From Diplonema papillatum (taxonomy: Eukaryota > Euglenozoa > Diplonemea > Diplonemida > Diplonemidae): DNA of 64,000 nucleotides. The notes beneath the pieces are model-generated. The model ran no database searches and was not told the DNA's origin. It saw nothing but the letters and a program-made list of their open reading frames with translations. Positions 1 to 8,342 of this stretch are shown here, piece by piece. The stretch covers positions 39,531 to 103,530 of the forward strand of contig JAPJBO010000814.1 in NCBI GenBank assembly GCA_030068145.1. The letters run 5' to 3'. Every line of letters starts with the position of its first letter. The first letter of the stretch is position 1. The translations under genes were made by a program, and so were the position numbers.

Positions 1-827
1 CTCTTTTTGGCGACGCTCCTTTTCTTGCTGTTGTTGTTTTTCGCGGCGCTGCTTCCTTAAGCGCTTCAGCAAGCGCTCCTTCGTTGGATCCCTGCCCGCC
101 TTGAAACCAACGACCACGGCGTGCCTTTTGGCCGGCTGCCAGCCCTCCGTCAGCTTGGTGTGCGGCCAGACGGGGTTTTCGACGTCGAATTGACGTCCCA
201 GGCAGGACCAGAAGATCGCTACCTGTTGCGCAGGTGGCGTCTTGTTCACCACTTCGTTTAGCTGCTCAGCCGTGAGCAGGTCGCCGGGGATCGCGTCCTG
301 CGCGGGTGGAGCGGGATGACGGCAGCCGCACGCCGCCTTGGTCGCCTCCGAGCTCGCCGTCATCTCGGCGTGCTGGTGCAGGTGTGCCTCAAGTTTTCTG
401 AGGCAGTACCAGCGCCCTGGCGTCTCGCGGAACACCTCATGGCACATGAGGCACAGCTGGTGCTCCCGATCCAGCAGCTTGATCAAGCCGCTCCAGTCAT
501 CCCCAAAGGTGAGCTGGAGCTCTCGCTCCATCCTGAGGAAGTAGGTCTTGATGGAGGTCACCTTCCCCTTCTTTCCGCTTTCGCCTGCCTGCCCGCGCTC
601 TGTCCAGGTCGTCACCGGCCGACCCAGGGTTAGGCGGGCCTTCGGCGCATTCCCTGCTTGCTGAAGCAGGAGCGTGCATGTGGGGTCGTCAGAACGAGTT
701 CCCACTCGTTACCAACCAGGACCTCCACCGTGTCCACGTCGTCCTTAAGTGCCCCGTAGAAACAGGGCTTCAGCATGGTCTTGCATGCCGTTGTTGCCGC
801 CTGCAGTGTCTGGCAAAAGTGGAGCAT
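1..827 (-). CDS. Unrecognised protein gene, partial at left edge, with a frame break near 685
   Basis: On the minus strand a frame is open without a stop from about 708 to base 1, so the gene leaves the window. It reads well as protein: a candidate zinc-binding patch (HQLCLMCHE, then WYCLRKLEAHLHQH, i.e. C-x2-C, a further C, then H residues), a middle stretch starting LTAEQLNEVV, and a very basic Lys/Arg/Gln tail at the left edge. A second open stretch starts at Met 827 (MLHFCQTLQAATTACKTMLK) and stays open to about 685, where the sense moves by one base into the first frame. That is either a one-base frameshift or a short intron; a CTTCAG acceptor-like site lies at 661-666. I do not recognise the family. 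It could be a host gene or a transposon-encoded protein. The opposite-strand ORFs here are shadows. Confidence 0.55.
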
Positions 828-965
828 GATGGGGACACCTCAAAACGTGGTGGAAACACTTTACCATTGATGGGGACACCTCAAAATGCGGTGGAAACAC
901 TTTACCATTGATGGGGACACCTCAAAATCTCAAAATGCGGTGGAAACACCTTCTCATTGATGGGG
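828..965. repeat. 41 bp tandem repeat, 3 copies
   Basis: Three direct copies of a unit containing GATGGGGACACCTCAAAAT, CGGTGGAAACAC and TTTACCATT lie next to the presumed 5' end of the left-edge gene. The third copy carries an internal duplication of CTCAAAAT and a variant end. Confidence 0.85.
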
Positions 966-1364
966 GTTTCTCCGCCGGCTACTCTACAAGACGTATAAGA
1001 CCAGACAAGCCCTGTTAGGTTGTTAGGACCGTACCGTTTGGGCGGGGGGCTGCGCCCCCCGAACCCCCCCATCTTTTAAAGAAGATTTTTGAGGATTTTT
1101 GATCAAACTTTCGGAGAACGATGCTGTAGTTTTGCCTGCGGAAAAGTGCTTGGAAGGGAATTGAACCTGGGTGTACGTACAGGCAGGGGGGAAATAATTG
1201 CCCGCGCCCTCAAAATTATAAAAGGTGGTAGCCCACCCCCCCCCCCTGGTTCCAGTGGGAAATTTTCCCGGTAAGGTAAAAATGTGACCTCCCTAAGGAA
1301 ATAAACAAATTGTTTGGTACCTCTAAGGAAATAAACGAATTGTGTTAGTCCTCTAAGGACTTTT
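966..1364. other. Intergenic stretch, no gene seen
   Basis: It contains G-rich and C-rich runs (around 1035-1065 and 1230-1247) and two imperfect direct copies of a CCTCTAAGGAAATAAAC repeat at about 1280-1355. No supported gene was found. Confidence 0.5.
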
Positions 1365-1508
1365 TCTCTTAAAATAAAAAATTGGAACAATTACTGCGGT
1401 GATTTTTGATGAAGTTGGGCAATTTGATTTTTCCCAATTTTTTTTTCTTGGGAGCCGTCGGCCCTGCGGCAGCGTTTACCAAAAAGACACAAGGTTTGAC
1501 CCTGCATG
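1365..1508. mobile_element. Truncated copy of the CATGCAGGGTC MITE
   Basis: The right two thirds of the MITE that is complete at 53.7-62 kb is present: the GGAACAA..ACTGC core, the GGGAGCC..CGGCCCTGCGGCAGCG segment, and the terminal AAAAAGACACAAGG..GACCCTGCATG, followed by TTAT. The left inverted repeat is missing. It is more diverged than the other copies, so probably older. Confidence 0.75.
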
Positions 1509-1828
1509 TTATACCATGTTCGGAAAAACGTTGGACCGGAAAAAAGTCTAAATGTTTTTCAAACCCCTCCCCCAAAAGTTCAATTTTTTTCCGGTCCAAA
1601 TATTTTCCCGCAAACCCCAAAAAGCTTTGCATACTGCGGTTGACCGCTATGCTCTTGTCCCGGAGGGAGATTCTTTTCTCCTCCTCCACCGGCGCTAGTC
1701 GTCAGGTCTTCATCGAAGAACCTTTCAAAATGACCGCGGCGGAGAAGGTGTACGTAATTGGGCGTTACACCTGGTTCGACTGCAGGCTGAGAAATCCTGA
1801 AGTATTTTTCTAGCGTTACTTCGAGTTA

Positions 1829-3477
1829 GGGTAGGCGGTTTTTTTTTTTTGGCCCATGTCCGTCGGCCCACAGAAATTTACGCGCGCGCGCGCAAAAAAA
1901 AAACTTTTCAGAAAAAAAAAACTTTTGCCACAAGACTTTCTGCTACTGGATGTCACACCGTATGTACCGGCTACACACCGCTTCATACCTATGTACCGGC
2001 TACACACCGCTTCATACCGTATGTACCGGCTACACACCGCTTCATACCGTATGTACCGGCTACACACCGCTTCACACCGTATGTACCGGCTACACACCGC
2101 TTCACACCGTATGCCGGCTACACACCGCTTCACACCGTATGTACCGGCTCTACCTACCGCTTCACACCGTATGAATGTACCGGCTCTACCTACCGCTGCA
2201 CACCGTATGTACCGGCTCTACCAACCGCTTCACACCGTATGTACCGGCTCTACCTACCGCTTCACACCGTATGTACCGGCTCTACCTACCGCTTCACACC
2301 GTATGTACCGGCTCTACCTACCGCTTCACACCGTATGTACCGGCTCTACCTACCGCTTCACACCGTATGTACCGGCTCTACCTACCGCTTCACACCGTAT
2401 GTACCGGCTCTACCTACCGCTTCACACCGTATGTACCGGCTCTACCTACCGCTTCACACCGTATGTACCGGCTATACTACTGGCCGGTCCGCTGTTGGCA
2501 CTTTTGTGCCCGTTGTTGGTGGAATTCCTGGACGATGAGCTCAAAGATGAATGTGGTGAGCTTGATGTGTCCGAGGGGTTGCGGTGGCAGTCTAGAGTTC
2601 AACAGTTCCATAGTCGAAGGCTGCAGAGGATAGACGATGCCACAGGAGAAAAAACACTCGGGTTTAAACTCGAGATCGCGGTTCGCCGGGTACGCCGCGA
2701 ACGATAAAGCAGTGAACCAGAGGACTGTCGATTGTGCGGGTGTCCGTCAATCTTGTATCTCTCTTCTGACATGCCCCATTGCGATGTCACGGTCCGAGTG
2801 CCGTTTTCTTCGCAAATATACCTCGGCACAAGCATTGCCGCCGGTCAAGTGCAAAGCACTATGTCGCAAGCACCGCGAACGCATCGCTTGCCCTGCGTCC
2901 TTTTAATGCCTCCTCAGTCGAGTCTCAGATACGTCCCTACTAGTAGCTGCTCCAGGCGTCGGAAGGCATAGACGCGTGCACTGCCCGCGGACTGGTTCTG
3001 TGTGATAATCGCACCACAGCGGCAAAAAAACCCCCCGACATGCCTTGCCGGTAAAACCGCGCACGGTTTCGAGGCTGAGGCTGTGCTTGTATCCCGCGTG
3101 CTTCGACTGCGTCCAGCAGGAGCTGGCTAAAGCTACGCAAATCTTGCTGTTTAGATTGGCACCAACGTCAAAGTATCACGATATTGCTTGCCCAGCGCAC
3201 CAACCCAGCACCGGGCATAGTCGGCTTCAAAGTCAATACACACTGAGGTAAACAACGTCTACGCGATTTGCATCGCCGTGAAGTATCGGTGTGAGGAACA
3301 GGTTTTCGACTTTTCCCGAGCCGGACACGCTCGTGACTACGCCTGCAGTCGCTCTCACGACCGGTTCCAATGCACAGATCCCAAAAGTTTTTTTTTTGCA
3401 AAAGTTTTTTTTTTCCGGGGGGTTCCAAAAATTTACGCGCGCGCGGACATGGGCCAAAAAAAAAAAACCGCCTACCC
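1829..3477. mobile_element. Non-autonomous TIR transposon, PIF/Harbinger-like (TTA duplication)
   Basis: The element begins GGGTAGGCGG, twelve T, GGCCCATGTCCG and ends with the exact inverse, giving 34 bp perfect terminal inverted repeats. A degenerate extension contains CGCGCG tracts and A-rich runs. It is flanked by TTA at 1826-1828 and 3478-3480. The related sites near 15,620 and 23,060 have a single TTA and no insert, which confirms the boundaries. A 3 bp TWA-type duplication with G-rich ends is typical of PIF/Harbinger. No transposase is encoded. The interior holds a tandem array and about 900 bp of sequence I do not recognise. Confidence 0.85.
1958..2478. repeat. Tandem minisatellite, 30 bp units then 32 bp units
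   Basis: Roughly five units of 30 bp (GTACCGGCTACACACCGCTT, then CATACCGTAT or CACACCGTAT) are followed by about ten units of 32 bp (GTACCGGCTCTACCTACCGC, then TTCACACCGTAT). The long ORFs across it in all three plus frames are translations of the repeat and are not genes. Confidence 0.95.
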
Positions 3478-3683
3478 TTATAGGTATATTTGTTGGTTTC
3501 CCGTGCAAGAAAAGAAAAGAGCGGAGAACATTACACAACTCTGTTTTGTGCAGTGAACGTTATTTTCTTTTCTACTCTCGCCGCGGTGTTGAATGGGTAT
3601 AAAAAAAGCTTCAAGATGCGAAGGGCAAGAAATATGAAACGGGCATTTGCCTAGAGGCTCTGAGCTACATTAGTGTCTAGGTT

Positions 3684-5100
3684 TTCGTACGTCTCAACCA
3701 TGGTTAAGTTCGCGAAAGGCGTCAGCCGAAGCTGGAAAATTGCAGGAATGCCCGGGTCTTTTGGGGGCTCATGGCAGCGCACGCGTATTTTCAAGTTTCG
3801 ACAGGTTATTGCCTTTCATGCACGGTTTATGTTAGCACCAAGTCTACTATTTGGGAGAAGATGAGAGAAAAGAGAAAAGGGGGAAAGGGGTGCAGACACC
3901 CTGTCGCCACCTACCGAAGAACCTACCTGCGGGGGGCCTCTGTGTCAGTAAGACAGAGGTCGTCAATGGGCTCGCATGACGTAGCCCATCTGCATCCCGT
4001 TGACGAAAGTCTTTCCAGGTGGTGCACAGGCCTCGAAGTCTAAGGCGAGCACCACGCCTGCCGTGGGAGGGGGCTTGTGTGTATCTACTTGAGATTCTGT
4101 AGCCAGGAGGCTACGCTGCAAAGCGCGACCCAATCTGCTTCGCGAGAAGCTCCCGACTACCCGTTGACAGTTATACGTCGACAAATGCCGACAAATACAC
4201 AGTGCATGAAGAACAACTTTGGGTGGGGAAAAAACGTTTGTAACGCATCAAGAGCGCGTGGGGTGTGGAGGTCCAGGCTTCTTTCCTCACCCCTGCATGG
4301 GAATAACGTTTTGTGTGTGCCCCTCGGAGCACAGGACACACAGGAGATTTGACGCAATGCGGCACGCTTCGCCTTCCGTAACGGTGACACCGTTCTGGGA
4401 GAGTCCATGCAAGGCGGATCCGACAATGCCCACGGCACCGTCCACAATCAGCTGCCTGGCATCCAACATAGCCTGGGCCTGCTGCCTGACGAGCATCGCC
4501 GACGCGATCTCTGGAGCATAGTACAAGTCACTCAGGTCGAAAGAGGCAACTTCGACGCCAGCCATCTTCGTTCTCGCCCGCAACTCCCTCACAAGCTCGG
4601 CTCGAACCTCATCTGAGCACGTTTTGAGCGACGGCTGGTTGTGATCCTTGCACTCATATGGGTACTTGCTCACGACAGATTTGAGCACGGTCCCAGCGTT
4701 GATGTGGACGTAGTTGTGCACATTCTCCACGTTGAACACCGCCTTCACAGCATTCTCGATGTGGTAGTTCACTACTGCGCTCACGATCACCGGGTTTCCG
4801 TTGAGGTCGGAAATTGTGCTTTTCCCGGTGTCGATCGTGGTCTGCTTCGTGCTCAACTTCAGGAATGTGCAGCCCCAGTTGACGATCGGATAGCAGCCCG
4901 GAGTCGGTATCACCTGCGCCAGCTTTCCGAAGCAAACGACGATAAGTGTCTCGTTCGGCTGAACGACGTTCCACATGCTGATCAACGTTATCGGCAGCAA
5001 CAGCAGGCCGAGCGTGTATCGCAGAAGGTTCATGTACCATGGGACCTCCTCTACCGCCGCTTCGCCGATTTCTTCATCCGGTTTCACGCTTGAGGACATA
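3684..5100. repeat. Segmental duplication block A, copy 1
   Basis: This block holds the SPFH gene and its 3' flank. The other copies are about 11,032-12,188, 16,829-18,225, 24,267-25,640 and 50,246-51,582. Copy 1 is closest to the copy at 50 kb: both share AGCACCAAGTCTACTATTTG and GTTATACGTCGACAAATGCC, which differ in the others. The 3' flank contains two conserved small hairpins at about 3931-3985. Confidence 0.9.
4287..5099 (-). CDS. SPFH/band 7 (stomatin-like) membrane protein, copy 1
   Basis: A 270-residue protein. Residues 1-20 are acidic and polar, residues 24-44 (MNLLRYTLGLLLLPITLI) form one membrane segment, and the rest is an SPFH-type domain starting QPNETLIVVCFGKLAQVIPT. The order 'hydrophobic anchor, then V..NE..VV..FGK' is typical of stomatin/prohibitin-like scaffold proteins that oligomerise on membranes. 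A long C-terminal coiled coil is lacking. The helix RQQAQAMLDARQLI matches the usual end of the SPFH core. I chose the Met at 5099 because it is shared with copies 2, 3 and 5; an upstream Met at 5123 lies inside the inserted piggyBac end. The last codons (..PMQG, TGA) overlap a GTGAGG splice-donor-like sequence, so a further exon is possible. The piggyBac insertion two bases upstream of the ATG separates this copy from its native 5' flank. Confidence 0.8.
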   Translation of the reverse strand: MSSSVKPDEEIGEAAVEEVPWYMNLLRYTLGLLLLPITLISMWNVVQPNETLIVVCFGKLAQVIPTPGCYPIVNWGCTFLKLSTKQTTIDTGKSTISDLNGNPVIVSAVVNYHIENAVKAVFNVENVHNYVHINAGTVLKSVVSKYPYECKDHNQPSLKTCSDEVRAELVRELRARTKMAGVEVASFDLSDLYYAPEIASAMLVRQQAQAMLDARQLIVDGAVGIVGSALHGLSQNGVTVTEGEACRIASNLLCVLCSEGHTQNVIPMQG

Positions 5101-8100
5101 TTAACCCAACTCCGACCAAGCACCTACAGGTTAATTTCCACTTTTTCCTATTTTTCATTTTTATAGAGTGCCTTCGCTCTTTTGGGCATTCTGGGGCTGG
5201 AATTTTGCGATTTCGAAGCATATCTTTCCATTGCCGCCCTTGGAAGGCGAAATTTTGACATGATGTTGCACTAGTCTGTCATCGTCTTCTCGCTTATGAC
5301 CGTCTCTAATTCGTCGACAACGTTTCACCGCAACCTTGACAATCTTTTGTTTTCTCGCGTGGTTTAGATTTCCTTCCTAGGTTGGGCTTGAGCAAAAGAG
5401 AAAAAGAAAGGCGGCAGACGTCATTTTGCGTGCGTTCCGGGGGTAGGGGGTTGGAGTGATGGCGAGATAACGGGCAAGACGCAGGAAATTGAGGTACGGG
5501 GCAGGTGGGCAGTTCACGCAACTACTGGCCACTGCAGTCACTTTCATCAGTAGACTCGGTATACGTCAGACGCACTCCTTTGAGTGTGGGAGGGCGCCCC
5601 TGCTTGCAAGGGCGGCCGCCTCGTTTCTTCAAGCGCTGGGTCCCAGGAGTTTCCGGCTCGTAGTAATGGTGGTTCTTGAGGGTGTGAAACCGGGTAAAAC
5701 ACGGAGCGGGACACAGAGCCACGCCACATGTTTTGCAGACATCTTTCGTCTTGACCAAACGAACATGGCATTTGCACGCAACGCGGGTGTCTGTTTCCAG
5801 AATGGCATGGAACTTGCCATCCAGGCGCGACGGGTGGTCGCTAGCCCGAGGTGTGCGCGTTCCGGGGCTGAAGTCCTCAGTACTGCGGTTGTCAGCAAGT
5901 AACCCGCGGATGAGCTCTGTAAGGACCCGCGATTCTTACCAAGACGCTTGTACAAGATAAAACTGTTCAACGCAGACACTTCGAGCAAATAAAAGAAGAC
6001 TTTCATATACCATCGTTTGCCCTGCATGAATCGTGTCGCCCGGGCAAGGTACTGGTCGCAGCGATCTACCCCCCCCATGTGTTTGTTGTAAGCAACCACG
6101 ATGTCTGGCTTACTGACCTTCAACCGCTTTCCCCCCTTGCAGCGACGCTCAAGCTCGGTCATTGTTGTTCCAATGGGGAGTGTTGACAACATGCGGACTT
6201 CACGCTTGTCAACCCACTCCAAGAACGTGATCGGCGAACTTTGGCGATACTGGCAATGGCCGCGTTTCGGGGCCGCAGCCTTATCCGCTTGGGATGGGCG
6301 GCCGCGCTTCTTTTGGGACTTGCTAAAAAGTGGGATCCCGTTCCGATTTTTGCGGACAGTTCCGGCCGCGTGGAATCCCAAGGTGTATAATTTTAGCATG
6401 AGGGGAATGCTTGTGTAGTAGTTGTCCATGTACATGTGCCTTCCTGAGTATGCATACAGAGCCGCAGCTGCAAGAAGTTCACGCTCACCAACGTTCACGG
6501 GGCCAGGGTTAGTATCCGTGTCAATCTTACCGGTATACACTGACGATACCAATGTGTAACCAGTCTGTGACTCAGCCAGAACAAAACACTTCAAACCGAA
6601 TCGATGCCGTTTCATGGGCATGTATTGCTTGAAGCTGACACGACCTTTGTACTTGATGATCGACTCATCAAAGCTAAGTTCTTTATCGGGAGCATAGACA
6701 TCCCGCCATTGGAGAGACACAAGCTGGAAAATATCTCTTATCTTGATGAGTCGGTCCGGGTGTTCCTTCTTTCCACTGAGGGGGTCTGTGAAGTGCAGCG
6801 TCCTGTGAATATCGTGCCACCTTTTCCTGGACATGGTTTCAGAAAAAAACGCGCATTGTTCGATAGGGTCCACGGACCAGTACGAGTAGAGATCCTGTTT
6901 CACGGACAACCCCATCGCGTATGTGACAGCACACCAGCGAAGAAATTCCGCAATATCGGGTGCTTCGTACGAGATACCCTCTTTCCCTGCAGCATACACA
7001 CTCATGTGCCCAATGATCTGGGTGACCACCAGGTCGGTGAACATGCATCTGAAGATGTCAGTGGGGGAGGAATCCTCATCAAGGTCGTAGGACGGATTCG
7101 GTCCGGTCTTCTTGGCGTTGAAAGGGAATTCGAGGTTGGGCTCGACTTTGCTGCTCCACGACAAGGACTTGATCGCTGCACCTGCTGCCTTGACCGCAGC
7201 GCTCTCAGTATTCGGTGGGCGGCCTCGCGGTGCTGGGTTTGCGGGGGGCTTCTGTGCCGGTCCTTTTCGTGGTCGGCCGGGGCGCTTCGGTGCAGGCTTT
7301 GCGGAGGGCTTCGGCGCCTGTTCTTTTGGTGGCCGGCCGGGGCGCTTCGGTGCAGGCTTTGCGGAGGACTTCGGCGCCTGTTCTTTTGGTGGCTCGCCAA
7401 AAAAAATGTTCATAAAGTGGCCGAGATCACCGCTCTGAACCCGCGGGTTGGCCAGGAACACGACGTTGGCCGGGTGGGGTCGGTCTTCGCCTCGCTCGAC
7501 TGAGCCGGTTCCTCTCAGCACGGCCCAGTTGTACAGCGCTGTGTACACTGTCTCCGGATTGGGCTGGAATCCGATACCGTGTTGGAGGCAGAAGCTCGAT
7601 ACCTGATAAGTGTCCAGCTCCGGTAAGCGTGCCACACTCCTGCAACGCACGTCGAAATGTTCGCGGGCGAAGCTGAGAATGTTCAATGCCGATGGCATCG
7701 CAAAACTTCCCTCCATCGCTCGCATGAGTGCGATGTACCCGCACTCCACCCCGCTCTGCTCGTCACGCAGCTGCAGTGTCACACCCCGGATACCGCCGAA
7801 CTCACGTCGCGACCGTTGCCTGTCCCAGTTCCCGCAAGAGTCGACCACTGTCACCCGCCCAAGCGCGGTGGCGTCGAGATGATGCACTTGTTCGCGCACT
7901 GTCCTTCCCGACCTGTTGTTGTCGTCATCGTCATCCTCTTCCTCTTCTTCATCCTCTTCTTCTTCCTCGTCCTCTTCCTCTTCCACCTCTTCTGCTTCCT
8001 CGTTGTCCTCTTCTTCTGTCGACCCCACACTCTCCATATCCGTGGCCGCCCGCTTCCTTCCAGACATTTTGTACTTTTCACTGCCCAAGTTCCTGGATTG

Positions 8101-8342
8101 TTTCGACTGTTGATGACAAGGCATTGAAAAAGCCGGTTTTCCGGGGGTTTCCCCAATCTCGCCACTTGGTTTCAATCGTCATTGCTGACGATTTTTTGAC
8201 ATTCGAGGGCGGCAATGAAAAGATTTGCTCGAAATGGGTGAATTCCATATTTTTGGGAATTTTTTGGCGCCTCCTGAGCACCCCTACAGAAAAATCCAGA
8301 TTAAACCGGACATATATGTCCGGTTGGTCGGAGTTGGGTTAA
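5101..8342 (-). mobile_element. Full-length piggyBac transposon with TTAA target duplications
   Basis: The element is 5105-8338 (3,234 bp) with 15 bp perfect terminal inverted repeats CCCAACTCCGACCAA. TTAA lies at 5101-5104 and 8339-8342. The paralogous site at 12,181-12,195 reads GAGGACATATTAAGTTGC with a single TTAA, which is the empty site. Inside is one long transposase gene on the minus strand. The element looks young: TIRs and TTAA are perfect and the coding sequence is open apart from one short break that a candidate intron would explain. Confidence 0.97.
5522..8067 (-). CDS. piggyBac transposase with N-terminal extra domain
   Basis: DDE/D transposase. I prefer the Met at 8067 (MSGRKRAATD, context AAAATGT) over the one at 8175. 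Residue numbers below count from 8175. Order: acidic run 53-85; an unusual domain 115-260 with VECGYIAL (Cys145) and LGHFMNIF (His253); AT-hook-like KRPGRP repeats 277-320; the piggyBac core 370-740 with the three catalytic Asp in LSFDESIIKYKGR (503), MYMDNYYTS (584) and NKHMGGVDRCDQ (704). The C-terminal cysteine-rich finger (KCHVRLVKTKDVCKTCGVAL, then CPAPCFTRFHT) is in another frame. Removing 23 nt (5917-5939, GTAAG..TTACAG) joins the frames and gives a family-like ELIRGLL stretch. Otherwise it is a frameshift, and the core frame runs to a stop at 5629. Catalytic residues are complete, so activity is plausible. Confidence 0.9.

Larger units (their letters stand above)
1612..3683. repeat. 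Block C fragment, split by a TIR element
   Basis: Bases 1612-1828 and 3478-3683 match contiguous sequence in the complete C blocks near 15,450-15,827 and 22,890-23,265. The match includes the TGGTTCGACTGCAGGC and TTTGTTGGTTTCCCGTGC landmarks and a TATA-like GGGTATAAAAAAAGC at about 3597. The two halves are separated by the insertion at 1829-3477. To the right the sequence jumps straight to block A, lacking the 1 kb found at 15,828-16,828 in the third unit. Confidence 0.8.

Noticed and set aside
828..965. CRISPR array
   Set aside because: Units are contiguous, without unique spacers, in a eukaryotic context.
1849..2707. Long plus-strand ORFs (152-283 codons) across the minisatellite
   Set aside because: All three frames are open only because the 32 bp unit has no stop; peptides are pure repeat translations.
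4157..4616. ORFs overlapping the SPFH gene on both strands (96, 100, 69 codons)
   Set aside because: Shadows repeated in all five copies; only the minus frame with anchor plus SPFH domain is sensible.
7002..7503. Plus ORF of 299 codons and minus ORF of 132 codons within the piggyBac gene
   Set aside because: They lie opposite or out of frame with the AT-hook repeats of the transposase; repeat-rich codons keep other frames open.
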